From NCBI RefSeq assembly GCF_001707885.1, contig NZ_MASS01000040.1, positions 1 to 39,255 on the forward strand: 39,255 nucleotides of DNA, written 5' to 3'. The position numbers and the translations under genes were made by a program. The notes beneath the pieces are model-generated. The model was not told the DNA's origin. It was given only the letters and a program-made list of their open reading frames with translations, and did not search any database. This document shows, one piece after another, positions 1 through 8,176 of the stretch. Source of the DNA: Desulfosporosinus cupriresistens (GTDB lineage: Bacteria > Bacillota > Desulfitobacteriia > Desulfitobacteriales > Desulfitobacteriaceae). The first letter of the stretch is position 1, and each line of letters opens with the position of its first letter.

Positions 1-47
1 GTACCTTTCACCAACCTAGTTATCGCCATGCCGTGGCGCACTTAAAG

Positions 48-79
48 AAAGCGCTGTACTAATAATAGTACAACGCTTT
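48..79 (-). terminator. Intrinsic terminator after the PhoH-like gene
   Basis: An inverted repeat with arms AAAGCGCTGTACTA and TAGTACAACGCTTT (one unpaired base) and a 4-nt loop lies about 35 bp past the stop of the PhoH-like gene. T/A-rich sequence flanks both sides, so it could act in either direction. Confidence 0.6.
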
Positions 80-113
80 TCTCTCCAACTTCATCGTTTA
101 TAGCTTTACCTAG

Positions 114-797
114 TTAACTATTTTGAAATGCGTCTGCCCAATTCGCAAGGTCTCCACGAAAGTTCTTTGTTAGTGAAACAATCTTGCAATACGGTTGATC
201 TTTAAAGTGTTCCATATATGGAACAAAGCCGCTTTTTGAAATAGGGATGTCAATTTGCCCTGAGTGTCCAATACAAATTACTTTACACGAGTCATGTACT
301 CGAGTTAAGATCTTTCTCAATTCTTGGACAGTAAAATTTTGACATTCATCAATAATTATTGTCATGTCCTTGAGATTAGTTCCTCTAAGAAATAATGGAC
401 TCTTAGGAAAACACCAAATGCTATCCATCACTCGTTTAATACTTACCTTTCTACGAATTGCTTCATTTGCCAATGTTTCTTCATTGTAAATACATTGAGC
501 TGGATTTTCATTAATTTCTAATAAAGCGTCTATCAACGGTTGATGATAGATACTTTCCTTTTCAGATTGAGTTCCTGGTCTGAAACCCATATTGGATTCT
601 TGTACTGGGTTAAAAATATATGTTAGAGGCTTTTTCAAAATCTTAGCGCAGGCAACCGCGAGTGTAGTTTTTCCAGATCCAGCCCTGGCGTTTACCATGA
701 CCAATTGGTTATCAAATATGGCGTCAACATATTCACGTTGTTCAGCAGTTAATCTTGGTGCGAACCCAAACAATAAGTTATTCTCAGGTAGTGGCAT
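114..797 (-). CDS. PhoH-like P-loop ATPase
   Basis: Protein of about 227 aa of the PhoH/helicase-like P-loop group. The Walker A stretch ARAGSGKTT is near residues 37-45 and the Walker B IIIDECQNF near 150. After these come an IGHSGQID segment and a late TKNFRGDLA motif, as in phage-type PhoH ATPases that hydrolyse ATP, possibly on RNA. There is no N-terminal KH or PIN domain, so it is the short form. The start is the ATG of MPLPENN, preceded by AGGTGAG; a GTG three codons upstream overlaps that site and is less likely. It stands alone, with a hairpin terminator downstream. The fold is clear; the substrate and cellular role are unknown. Confidence 0.8.
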   Translation of the reverse strand: MPLPENNLLFGFAPRLTAEQREYVDAIFDNQLVMVNARAGSGKTTLAVACAKILKKPLTYIFNPVQESNMGFRPGTQSEKESIYHQPLIDALLEINENPAQCIYNEETLANEAIRRKVSIKRVMDSIWCFPKSPLFLRGTNLKDMTIIIDECQNFTVQELRKILTRVHDSCKVICIGHSGQIDIPISKSGFVPYMEHFKDQPYCKIVSLTKNFRGDLANWADAFQNS

Positions 798-1088
798 AAT
801 ACTCACCTAATCCTTATCACTTTATTCAATATTTGCGACATTTATATATCAAATGAATCTAATTTGCCAACTTCTTTTTAGTACAATGCTCAAGGGTCAG
901 GCGTCAGGTTCTCACAAGTTAAGCAATTTATTTTCAAATAAAACTTTGTCGTTAGATTGCATCTAACTTCATATCATTAATTTTTATTGGCACTATCATA
1001 TTAAGATTACGCTTTCTTATTATTTCTCGTAATTAGATTTACATTCGATCACAAAAAACAAACACACCTAATATAGGTTGTGCAAAGA
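798..1088. other. AT-rich intergenic stretch
   Basis: No convincing coding frame. It must hold the promoter of the leftward PhoH-like gene. AT content rises compared with the genes on either side. Confidence 0.4.
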
Positions 1089-1325
1089 GCCGATAGACAT
1101 AACAAGAGGCTACGAAGTCGCCAAAAGGTGGCGGAAATCATAACCCCCTAACAAGCTCAAACGCTCCATGAACCCTTACTTTATCAGAGAGCCTTTATGA
1201 CACAAACACATATTCCCACTTGATCGTCCTTAAGGGGTTTCGAGGAATATCATAAACAAGCGATTAACCCCTGCAATCGAAGGAAGTACAGAGAAACTTT
1301 GCCGCAATCACGATACATGAAGTTA
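1089..1325 (-). pseudogene. Decayed guaA 3' end with its downstream hairpin region
   Basis: From 1089 to about 1280 the DNA aligns with 2924-3115 (downstream hairpin plus last codons of the intact guaA) at a constant offset of 1835 bp. Shared landmarks are GCCGATA, the GCCAAAA..TGGC hairpin core, AATCATAACC and the C-terminal coding stretch ending in the TCCCACT..ATCGTCC block. Translated leftward it still resembles [19 protein letters not shown] but carries a frameshift and in-frame stops. About 150 bp of guaA is then missing, and similarity resumes at AACTTTGCCGCAATCACGATACAT (1294 on), matching guaA near 3281. It is non-functional: a relic of a second guaA or of a local duplication. Confidence 0.75.
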
Positions 1326-1490
1326 TCGTTTACCTAATCGATTTTACTATGTTCCAACACTTTCTTCAACAGTAAAGCTAAAGTGACACCGTTCCCCATC
1401 ATTCCGAAGAATTGCACCGATCTGAGTTGAAAATAGTCAATGAACAATCATGTTTTTCTGAGTTCTGAATTTGTCTTGAGCGTGTGTGAG

Positions 1491-1889
1491 CTATGAAATT
1501 ATGTTTTTTTGATACTTATCCATGTTACACATTAAGTGGTTTATTAGAACACGTACATCAACCAAGTCAAAAGGTTTAATTATAAAGTATTTTACGAGCC
1601 CATCTTGGACCGCATCGTTTAAATCCTTGGCATCAAAATACGCACTCATGATGACAACAATTGTCTCTGGAGCTATATCTTTTAATTTGGTTAGGGTTTG
1701 CAAACCACTTAAGCCAGGCATCCTCAAATCGAGTAATACAAGATTAGGTGTTTCCTCTATTACAAGTCGTAAAGCCATTGATCCATCAGACGCTTCTTTA
1801 ATATAGAAACCTTCTTGAGTCAGAAATTCAACCATAAGTCGCCGGATGCCATAATTATCATCAACCACTATAATATGATTATTACTCAC
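1491..1889 (-). CDS. Single-domain response regulator (Spo0F/CheY-like)
   Basis: 132 aa consisting only of a receiver domain. Acidic pair D10/D11, phospho-acceptor D54 in LVLLDLRMPGL, switch serine S82 (IMSAY) and lysine K105 (IIKPF) are all present, so it should be phosphorylatable. There is no output domain, so it must act through a partner, as Spo0F does in a phosphorelay. AGGAGG-like purines (minus strand, near 1900) precede the ATG. A 68-aa protein resembling a histidine-kinase dimerisation segment ends 29 bp upstream, suggesting co-transcription. The downstream side is the guaA relic. Confidence 0.85.
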   Translation of the reverse strand: MSNNHIIVVDDNYGIRRLMVEFLTQEGFYIKEASDGSMALRLVIEETPNLVLLDLRMPGLSGLQTLTKLKDIAPETIVVIMSAYFDAKDLNDAVQDGLVKYFIIKPFDLVDVRVLINHLMCNMDKYQKNIIS

Positions 1890-1918
1890 TATAATTCTAC
1901 CTCCTTAGACGCAGAAAA

Positions 1919-2125
1919 CTAGCATCTGCTATCGTTATTCATCGTTAATAATTGATTAACTAACTCATTGACCAGCTTTTCAATATTTTCTACTTCTTTT
2001 AAGATGACAATTGAATGGTTAATCTTATTATTTATCTTATCCAGTTGTACATACCCTTTAAGAACTGTTAACTGATCAACTAAAATGTCACAAATATTGA
2101 ATATTTGCTCTTTGCTCATGCCCAT
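1919..2125 (-). CDS. Small DHp-like protein without the phospho-histidine
   Basis: 68 aa, probably two helices. The segment ILVDQLTVLKGYVQLDKIN resembles the helix of sporulation-type kinases and Spo0B (family pattern roughly LRNQLTVIKGYLQL), but the usual histidine just before it is replaced: no His lies near residues 8-18. A second helix carries acidic and Asn/Leu-rich turns (VENIEKLVNELVNQL). The ATG at 2125 or a second ATG two codons later could start it; ribosome-site support is only a GGATGGG. It lies directly upstream of the receiver gene and is likely its partner or a decoy. Function is inference. Confidence 0.5.
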   Translation of the reverse strand: MGMSKEQIFNICDILVDQLTVLKGYVQLDKINNKINHSIVILKEVENIEKLVNELVNQLLTMNNDSRC

Positions 2126-2330
2126 CCAACTTTCTATATAAACGTCATAAAATCCTGTTTAGCAAAAAGTTAAGATTTATAGAAATACCTATTATTTTCT
2201 CACCAATCTTAATATTATTACTATTTTATATATTTTTCCGACAAACATAAAGGGTGCAATCTGTCGAAATAGATCTTATATTTCTCTTATTCTAATAATT
2301 TTTCAATAGTTAACATAAAAGACGAATTAC

Positions 2331-2370
2331 GGCGAGTGCGCCCATCTCCATCACACCAACATTTTTTCAA
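2331..2370 (-). pseudogene. Second guaA fragment
   Basis: About 28 bp (GTGCGCCCATCTCCATCACACC and flank) match the intact guaA at 3229-3256 with one gap and two changes. This is the piece absent from the relic at 1.2 kb. It suggests that one decayed guaA copy was broken up and the receiver genes now lie between its parts. Confidence 0.5.
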
Positions 2371-2380
2371 GTACTAAATG

Positions 2381-2418
2381 CAAGAATAGGACACCTTCTT
2401 AACGGTGTCCTATTCTTG
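2381..2418 (-). terminator. Intrinsic terminator of the DUF3846 gene
   Basis: Perfect 15-bp arms CAAGAATAGGACACC / GGTGTCCTATTCTTG around an 8-nt loop, 13 bp past the stop codon. Confidence 0.75.
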
Positions 2419-2431
2419 TAACTGTCGAACA

Positions 2432-2737
2432 TTAAACTACAGGGAACCCTATATACTCTGATATGTATCCAATCTGCTTATCTGAAAGTGAAGTAAACTC
2501 TGTGTCATTAGTTGCAGTGAATACACAAGTCCCAACAACCCAACCAAGCCGATCATCATAGAAATTGTTTCCGAGTCCTTGCGATACAGCTTTCTCATTA
2601 CATATGCACACTATATCATCTGTTAATGGTACGATCTCAATAAATTCTCCGACTAGCTCTTGCAAGTCCTCAAAAGTACCTTCAATCTCCTTCAATTGTA
2701 AAGGTTGATTGAGCGGTTCTCTAACTAATACTCTCAT
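2432..2737 (-). CDS. DUF3846 family protein
   Basis: 101 aa. The pattern LQELVGEFIEIVPLTDDIVCICNEKAVSQGL, a short gap, then a C-terminal GTCVFTA segment fits DUF3846, a small family common in phages, plasmids and mobile regions of Firmicutes and of unknown biochemical role. The start is the ATG of MRVLVREP, preceded by GGAGG at 8 nt; a longer in-frame reading lacks a ribosome site. It is a single gene with its own terminator, next to guaA on the same strand but about 300 bp away. The family call is from pattern memory only. Confidence 0.65.
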   Translation of the reverse strand: MRVLVREPLNQPLQLKEIEGTFEDLQELVGEFIEIVPLTDDIVCICNEKAVSQGLGNNFYDDRLGWVVGTCVFTATNDTEFTSLSDKQIGYISEYIGFPVV

Positions 2738-2942
2738 TGTAATTGCCTCCCTCGATTTACTTAAAAACACAAAATTACGAAGTCACTTTTATTAATAATA
2801 CAACAGCAATTTATGGGGGTATTCGATTAACCTCAGAACCTTAAGTCTGACGAGTAGATAAACCTGTTCCTACAATTATCGTAAAAGTCTTTATTTTACC
2901 AACTCCTAATCACAAATTGGTAAGCCGATAAACGAGAAAACA

Positions 2943-2986
2943 GGTGGTTATGATGACGCCAAAAACTGGCTGAAATCATAACCACC
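2943..2986 (-). terminator. Long hairpin downstream of guaA
   Basis: Perfect 12-bp arms GGTGGTTATGAT / ATCATAACCACC with an inner GCCA/TGGC stem. It lies about 60 bp past the guaA stop and lacks a strong U-run, so it may be a terminator or a 3'-stabilising hairpin. A decayed copy lies at about 1105-1146. Confidence 0.5.
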
Positions 2987-3044
2987 CAGCAAATAGTAGA
3001 CAACCTTTAAACTCTGGCAAACCTTTGTTTACTCACTTTTAGAC

Positions 3045-4577
3045 CTACTCCCACTCAATCGTCCCAGGGGGCTTGGAGGTGATGTCATAAACAACGCGGT
3101 TGACCCCTTGTACCTCGTTCACAATCCGCGAGGATATGCTTTGCAGGAGGTCATAGGGGAGTCTGGCCCAATCTGCAGTCATAGCATCTTCACTGGTTAC
3201 AGCTCTCACGATAATGGGATATTCATAGGTGCGGCCATCTCCCATCACACCGACACTTTTGATTGAGGGTAGAACAGCAAAACTTTGCCACAAGTCTCGA
3301 TACATTCCCGAACCACGGATTTCTTCTAAAACGATAGCATCCGCTTCCCGTAAAATATCCAATTTCTCACGAGTCACTTCACCGAGAATACGGATAGCCA
3401 AGCCCGGCCCAGGGAACGGTTGACGCCATACAATCTCCTCACTCATTCCCAGTTCAACGCCTAGTTCCCGCACTTCATCTTTAAAAAGCATCCTCAATGG
3501 CTCGATAAGCTCAAATTTCATATCCTCTGGTAAACCACCAACGTTGTGATGGCTCTTAATAGTTTCCGCTGTTTCTGTCCCGCTTTCTACAATATCTGGA
3601 TAAAGCGTTCCTTGTACTAAGAAATCGACCTGACCAAGTTTTGATGCCTCCACCTCAAAGACGCGGATAAACTCATTCCCGATCGCTTTGCGTTTCATTT
3701 CGGGATCGGAGACGCCTGCAAGCTTTTGCATAAATCGCTCGCTCACATCTACAAACACTAAATTCAGTTGAAACTGTTCTGTGAAAATCTTCTTGACCTG
3801 CTCAGCCTCATTTTTACGCATGAATCCATGATCAACAAAGACGCAAGTTAGCTGATCGCCAACAGCCCTGTGTACTAGAGCTGCAGCCACCGAGGAATCC
3901 ACTCCACCGCTCAACGCACAAAGTATATGTCCCTTGCCAACTTTAGCCCGAATTTCAGCAACTTGCAACTCAATAAAGGACTCCATAGTCCAGTCCCCAA
4001 TGCATTCACAAATATCAAAGAGAAAATGTTCTAACATGGTTTGACCATCCGGGGTATGCTTTACTTCCGGATGAAACTGAACACCATAAAAACGCCGCTT
4101 CACATCCATCATGGCTGCGACCGGGGTATGCCCTGTATGGGCAGCGACCGTAAAACCTTCCGGTAATTTCTGTACGGAATCACCATGGCTCATCCAACAC
4201 GGACGCTCACCACTCAAGTCTTTCCACAGATCTGTTGCAATATCAACTGTAACCATCGTCTTTCCATACTCTTTGGCTTTTGGGTGTTCCACGCTTCCGC
4301 CTAATTGAACGGTCATTAGCTGCATTCCATAACAAATCCCCAGGATGGGGATTCCTAGATTATAAATTTCCGGGTCCACTTCTGGAGCATTGGGCTGATT
4401 TACGCTTGCTGGTCCACCCGAGAAGATAATGCCCTTTGGCTGGCGAGCACGAATCTCTTCAATTGGGGTTTTATAGGAAACCATTTCAGAATACACATGG
4501 GCCTCTCGCACACGGCGAGCAATGAGTTGATTGTACTGTCCTCCAAAATCTAAAACTAAAACGACTTCTTGTGTCAC
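3045..4577 (-). CDS. guaA: GMP synthase (glutamine-hydrolysing)
   Basis: 510 aa, the full usual length. It converts XMP to GMP with ATP and glutamine in the cytosol. The N-terminal class I amidotransferase holds GICYGMQL (nucleophile Cys) and VQFHPEV (His-Glu). The ATP-pyrophosphatase domain has the P-loop LSGGVDSSV, and the C-terminal dimerisation domain ends KPPGTIEWE. The start is GTG (VTQEVV..) with a weak ribosome site; no better one is visible. hpt lies upstream on the same strand across a 170-bp gap, so the two purine genes are probably functionally linked. No purine riboswitch motif was recognised upstream. Pieces of a dead second copy lie at 1.1-1.3 and 2.3 kb. Confidence 0.97.
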   Translation of the reverse strand: MTQEVVLVLDFGGQYNQLIARRVREAHVYSEMVSYKTPIEEIRARQPKGIIFSGGPASVNQPNAPEVDPEIYNLGIPILGICYGMQLMTVQLGGSVEHPKAKEYGKTMVTVDIATDLWKDLSGERPCWMSHGDSVQKLPEGFTVAAHTGHTPVAAMMDVKRRFYGVQFHPEVKHTPDGQTMLEHFLFDICECIGDWTMESFIELQVAEIRAKVGKGHILCALSGGVDSSVAAALVHRAVGDQLTCVFVDHGFMRKNEAEQVKKIFTEQFQLNLVFVDVSERFMQKLAGVSDPEMKRKAIGNEFIRVFEVEASKLGQVDFLVQGTLYPDIVESGTETAETIKSHHNVGGLPEDMKFELIEPLRMLFKDEVRELGVELGMSEEIVWRQPFPGPGLAIRILGEVTREKLDILREADAIVLEEIRGSGMYRDLWQSFAVLPSIKSVGVMGDGRTYEYPIIVRAVTSEDAMTADWARLPYDLLQSISSRIVNEVQGVNRVVYDITSKPPGTIEWE

Positions 4578-4744
4578 TTTTTTATCACTACCATTTCTTG
4601 TTAATATTATAAATACTATCTATAATTTTCCTTTGAGATGAATGCAAACAACATCCTAAACTCTCAAATCACACCAAGCCTCTTCCGACTCAATCCCAGA
4701 GGGACATTCTCTGCTAGAGAGCGCTTTCAGTGCGCCAGTTCTTC

Positions 4745-5287
4745 CTAGTCAACTTTATAAGCTTCCTGTTTTAAAACACCAACATAAGGCAAATTGCGGT
4801 ACTGTTCATTAAAGTCCAAACCATATCCTACAACGAATTCATCGGGGATCGTAAATCCATTGTAATCCGGAAAGACATCAACTTGCCGGCGGGTAGCCTT
4901 GTCGAGCAATGTAGCTACTTTCACACTAAGAGGGTTCCGAGCAGTTAAATTTTCTTTTAGATACTTTAACGTTAAGCCAGAATCCACGATATCCTCAGTA
5001 ATCAAAATATGGACATCTTCAACACTACGCTCCAAATCTTTGAGAATTCGCACAACGCCAGAAGATTGTGTAGACGCCCCATAGCTTGATAACGCCATAA
5101 AATCATAGGTCAATGGCAATTTGATCTCCCGTATGAGGTCTGCCATGAAAGGAACGGCGCCTTTTAGAATCCCTAGAACCAGGATATTTTTTCCTTCGTA
5201 GTCACGTGTTATTTCTGCCCCGAGTTCGGCCACACGCTTTCCCAATTCTTCTCGTGTGATTAAAACTTTTGCAATATATTCTTCCAT
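4745..5287 (-). CDS. hpt: Hypoxanthine phosphoribosyltransferase
   Basis: 180 aa, normal length. It salvages hypoxanthine and guanine to IMP and GMP using PRPP. The PRPP-binding loop reads [17 protein letters not shown], an early KG dipeptide motif (GILKGAVPF) is present, and the C-terminal [19 protein letters not shown] is typical of bacterial HPRT. The start is the ATG of MEEYIAK with GGAGG 8 nt upstream; a longer reading from 5314 has no such site. Downstream on the same strand is guaA. A sigma-A-like promoter lies about 80-105 bp upstream. Confidence 0.95.
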   Translation of the reverse strand: MEEYIAKVLITREELGKRVAELGAEITRDYEGKNILVLGILKGAVPFMADLIREIKLPLTYDFMALSSYGASTQSSGVVRILKDLERSVEDVHILITEDIVDSGLTLKYLKENLTARNPLSVKVATLLDKATRRQVDVFPDYNGFTIPDEFVVGYGLDFNEQYRNLPYVGVLKQEAYKVD

Positions 5288-5363
5288 AATGTACACCTCC
5301 ACCATACCTTGCATTGTAAGAACCTACTTTTATCAAATCCCATATTTCATAAAAGTTTTTTAA

Positions 5364-5393
5364 ATTATACTTATCCAGAGACTAAATGTACAA
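5364..5393 (-). promoter_or_regulatory. Candidate sigma-A promoter of hpt
   Basis: Read leftward: TTGTAC, 18-nt spacer, TATAAT. It sits upstream of the hpt start, in a stretch (5288-5563) with no other coding signal. Confidence 0.5.
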
Positions 5394-5563
5394 TATACGC
5401 TGCATATTCTCACTCCGGATTGTGAACTCCGAACCTCAAATTCGTGGCGATTAGTCGTCGGATAAAACTTATGCCAAAACTATATCAGAGGCTTGTCCGT
5501 TGTGCAAACATTTTACGAATCCTGAGTGTTTTATAGACATAGCTAGTTGCCAAATACATAAGT

Positions 5564-5600
5564 GAGACAGGCTACCCCACTTGTGGTGTAATCCTGCCTC
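5564..5600 (-). terminator. Hairpin after the secreted 220-aa protein
   Basis: Arms GAGACAGG / CCTGCCTC (one wobble) with an inner CCCCAC/GTGG stem, about 28 bp beyond the stop. There is no long U-run on the minus strand, so it is a probable rather than certain terminator. Confidence 0.45.
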
Positions 5601-5627
5601 TTTCGCACTACTCATTGAGCAGCATCT

Positions 5628-6290
5628 TTAAATATCCGGCGCTTGTATAGTTATTTTCTTCCCAATATCCTTAAACTCAAGTGTCATTGTCATGGGGTCG
5701 GACTTAGCTTTATTTTTCGCTTCGATTGTCGCTTTTACTAACATTTTATCAGACCTGCGAATATAAAGCGTATACTGGAAATCGGTCCAAAATACCTCCA
5801 TCATTTGATTCTGCACACTGGGTTTTAAATTACAAATCCATACTCTTTCTCCGTTAACCTTACCTTGACCGCTAAGCATCACCTCTCCAAGTTCTTTCAT
5901 TTGAAGCGAAGATAAGGGGTTGAGCTCCGCCAGGAAGACTTCCTGCGCTGCTGGAGCATTAGCAAACCTGATCCACTTCTTGTTAAAAGGATCCTTGCTG
6001 TAGGTAGAATCTCCAATTTTGATCATCTCAACTTCGCTTCCTGTCAGCTGCCCCAAGATCCGGGCGTTGGCACCGTCTTTTTCCCCTAGGATCTGGGTGA
6101 GTACCCGATCCTTTCCTTCGACCCATTGATGCTGGGTCAAACTGTAGCGAAAAGAGGTCGCTGCGTTCAATCGTTCTAAGCTGTGTGTGACCAAATTAGT
6201 AGGGTCTGGCTGCCAAAAAAAGCGCCCTAAAAGTCCCCCCATCAACACGATGCTGATTCCGATGAGTAACCATAATCCTCTTTTCTTCAT
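5628..6290 (-). CDS. Secreted or membrane-anchored protein, LppX/LolA-like fold suspected
   Basis: 220 aa. Residues 1-27 are a signal or anchor segment (KKRGLWLLIGISIVLMGGLLG) with no lipobox cysteine. The rest is a soluble, strand-rich domain containing SLERLNAATSFRYSLTQ, IKIGDSTYSKDPFNKKWI and a closing MTLEFKDIGKKITIQAP. This alternation is usual in extracytoplasmic proteins of the LolA/LppX (DUF6612-like) type, which bind lipids or hydrophobic ligands; the match is by feel and is not proven. The start ATG has GGGGG 6 nt upstream. It is a single gene. The substrate is unknown. Confidence 0.6.
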   Translation of the reverse strand: MKKRGLWLLIGISIVLMGGLLGRFFWQPDPTNLVTHSLERLNAATSFRYSLTQHQWVEGKDRVLTQILGEKDGANARILGQLTGSEVEMIKIGDSTYSKDPFNKKWIRFANAPAAQEVFLAELNPLSSLQMKELGEVMLSGQGKVNGERVWICNLKPSVQNQMMEVFWTDFQYTLYIRRSDKMLVKATIEAKNKAKSDPMTMTLEFKDIGKKITIQAPDI

Positions 6291-6578
6291 CTCATGCCCC
6301 CCTGGCGGAGTTCTTACCCTACTAATATGTGTACATGGCTTGGTCTATTCCACTTATGCAACTCTGAAAAATTCAAAACTTCTTTCCCTTCTTTCTTTAC
6401 TTGTTGTTACCTAGTTTTAGGCAAAAAAATAAGCCTCTTACTTGAAGTGACTTTTTTCTTATTCTTAAAGGTTATTCTCCGATATCCTTGAACACATGAG
6501 CGCCTGGCTCATAGTTTGTGAATTGGGAATAACATGGTTTTTTAAATTGTTAAACATAGTGTCGCGATTCGACATGTC

Positions 6579-6767
6579 TTATTTGTGACACAATCTCTTT
6601 AAAATCAAATAAACAAATATGGCTACTATTACAAATATAAATATAAATATGATGAAAACTATGTGTTGATTGTATTTTTTCATTAATAAAGTGAAATATT
6701 GGGCAAGAAACATATACAAATACACCAATATGGTTCCATAGATCATCGTCCTGATAAAAGATTTCAT
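6579..6767 (-). CDS. Small two-helix membrane protein
   Basis: 62 aa from the ATG of MKSFIRTMIYG, which has GGGTGA just upstream. Two hydrophobic stretches (about residues 8-25 and 34-55) are separated by a short basic loop, and the end is positively charged (KRLCHK). No family was recognised. A perfect 18-bp palindrome lies 32 bp upstream and a minus-strand terminator-like hairpin upstream of that, so its expression may be controlled by a leader. An in-frame extension to 6836 is possible but covers the palindrome and lacks a ribosome site. Confidence 0.45.
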   Translation of the reverse strand: MKSFIRTMIYGTILVYLYMFLAQYFTLLMKKYNQHIVFIIFIFIFVIVAIFVYLILKRLCHK

Positions 6768-6798
6768 AAAATCACCCATAACCATTATAAACAACATT

Positions 6799-6816
6799 AG
6801 GGGTGAAATCACCCCT
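6799..6816 (-). promoter_or_regulatory. Palindrome upstream of the small membrane protein
   Basis: AGGGGTGA-AA-TCACCCCT: 8-bp perfect arms around two bases, 32 bp before the start. It could be a repressor operator or an RNA hairpin. No regulator is assigned. Confidence 0.4.
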
Positions 6817-6833
6817 CGTCCGTGTTTTTTGAG

Positions 6834-6867
6834 CAAATAAAAAGCCCTCTTGTTTTTAGAGGTGCTT
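6834..6867 (-). terminator. Leader terminator-like hairpin, minus strand
   Basis: Read leftward, AAGCACCTCT and AGAGGGCTT pair with one bulge, followed by TTTTTATTTG. No gene ends just upstream on this strand, so it may terminate a short leader or non-coding RNA before the small membrane gene. Confidence 0.45.
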
Positions 6868-6956
6868 CATCGTTTTCTGAGACGTTTGATAGTTCTTGCT
6901 TTTTCACGCCAGGTCTTGGGATACAAACTGCCCCATGGGGCAATGCCTGGTTTAAG

Positions 6957-7107
6957 TATCTAATGCCCTCAGTAATGCTAAGGCTTTATTTATTGCAAAA
7001 GAAATCCCCTCACAAGGAGGGGGAGTGAAGGAGGATAAAGAATGAAAAAAGTCAGATTTATATTAACCGTTATATTAACGGGTAACCGTCGGTTGAGTTG
7101 ATGCTTA
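6957..7107 (+). repeat. 151-bp repeated leader element, copy 1
   Basis: About 85-90% identical by eye to 16127-16277 in the same orientation. Contents in order: a TAATGCCCT..GCT hairpin region (poorly paired in this copy), a CCCCTC/GAGGGG hairpin, a double ribosome site (GGAGGGGGAGTGAAGGAGG), a 19-codon ORF and, inside it, a CCGTTA/TAACGG hairpin. Similarity stops sharply on both sides. It looks like the 5' end (leader, ribosome site, signal-peptide start) of a gene family whose bodies have been lost. Confidence 0.75.
7042..7101 (+). CDS. 19-aa micro-ORF MKKVRFILTVILTGNRRLS
   Basis: Lies within the 151-bp element, with GGAGG 7 nt before the ATG. The peptide looks like the first part of a signal sequence (two lysines, then a hydrophobic run) and ends at TGA. 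Its twin at 16213 differs only at the C-terminus and has synonymous changes (for example GTC/GTT for Val). Either a genuine small peptide or a truncated secreted-protein gene. About 60 bp further on, in another frame, an open stretch (IAGSLPIGPYTEYPI..) may be further debris. Confidence 0.35.
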   Translation: MKKVRFILTVILTGNRRLS

Positions 7108-7597
7108 TGACTCACCATAAAATTGTATTGTAGTTTCTGATTGGCAGTCTTTAACGAATCAAATAGCAGGTTCACTTCCGATCGGACCATATACAGAGTA
7201 TCCTATCGATTCTCGAATACCGCCCAGTCTGTCATTAGTGTAGGTGAGCATACAACTCTAATAGCCTATGTATTATAAGACGTTTCCGATATTTGTACAT
7301 CCGTATAAACTACAGGATAAATAAATATATTTTCAAGTAGTTTCTACAGGTTAATTCGTAATTGATAGAAGAATACAAAAGAGTCACCACTTAAGGCTTT
7401 GCTCTAAAACTTATTACGTTCTAGTGACCAGAATTAGGGGATCAACAACCATCTTTTGAACACAAATAACACCTCTCTCTATTCCTAGGCGTTTAGTGAT
7501 GAGTGTTAAATGGGTCTACTATGTTAAGTTTCCTAGTACCCACCTTAAACCTCACACAGAAAGAATATAAAGACGAAGGGAATCAGACCTTAATGAG
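7108..7597. other. Gene-free stretch
   Basis: No frame with a ribosome site and reasonable length. A short open piece at about 7163-7242 (plus strand) reads like degraded protein sequence. Otherwise AT-rich spacer. Confidence 0.4.
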
Positions 7598-7637
7598 AAA
7601 ACAAGACTGAAAGCAATTGCTTTCAGTCCTGTTTTTA
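7598..7637 (-). terminator. Strong bidirectional terminator
   Basis: AAAACAAGACTGAAAGC-AATT-GCTTTCAGTCCTGTTTTT: near-perfect 17-bp arms with A and T tracts on either side, 52 bp beyond the stop of the repeat protein gene. Confidence 0.75.
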
Positions 7638-7688
7638 CGGATCGGTTGGCATAAGTGAACCCAATAAAAAATCAATTCTTCCTTAGCC

Positions 7689-8176
7689 TTATGAACCTAG
7701 AATAGCATCTTCTTGAGCTTGAGTGATGGTTCCTGCAGTTACGAGACTATCCAAGGCAGTTTTAATTCCGTCATTAGTTCCTTTATTGGAGGCACCCATT
7801 GAAGGTGTCCTAGCTGTTTGAATAGCGTCAGCTTGGTCTTGGGTAATCGTCCCTGCTGTAACAAGCGCATCTAAAGCCGTTTTAACTCCGTCTGGCCCCT
7901 TAGTTGCAGTTTCCATAGCAGCTGTAATAGCATCTGCTTGGTCTTGAGTGATGGTCCCTGCTGTGACAAGTGCTTTTAATCCGCCTTGATATCCGTTACC
8001 TTCGCTTCTGTTCATGTTACCCTTACTAGAAGTAACTGCATCTGCTTGGTCCTGGGTAATCGTCCCTGCTGTAACAAGCGTATCTAAAGCCGTTTTAGCT
8101 CCGTCTGACCCCTTAGTTGCAGTTTCCATAGCAGCTGTAATAGCATCTGCTTGGTCTTGAGTGATGGTCCCTGCTG
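7689..8176 (-). pseudogene. 5'-truncated protein of tandem LVTAGTITQDQADAI repeats
   Basis: The leftward frame is open from the junction at 8176 to the stop at 7689. It carries five copies, the first partial, of a roughly 35-residue unit: ALDxLVTAGTITQDQADAI followed by a Thr/Gly/Lys-rich linker (METATKGxDGVKT). The first ATG (8129) falls inside a repeat, and the unit before it is cut mid-repeat exactly where ECF-sigma sequence begins. No signal peptide or ribosome site remains. Units of this type occur in exported clostridial proteins; their function is unknown to me. Near-identical DNA repeats make it prone to slippage or recombination. Confidence 0.7.

Noticed and set aside
592..810. Plus-strand frame over the PhoH-like gene
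   Set aside because: Antisense shadow: no ribosome site and the minus-strand frame has clear Walker motifs.
5288..5563. Purine riboswitch before hpt/guaA
   Set aside because: Looked for the conserved three-way junction loops of purine riboswitches and did not find them. Only a sigma-A-like promoter is visible.
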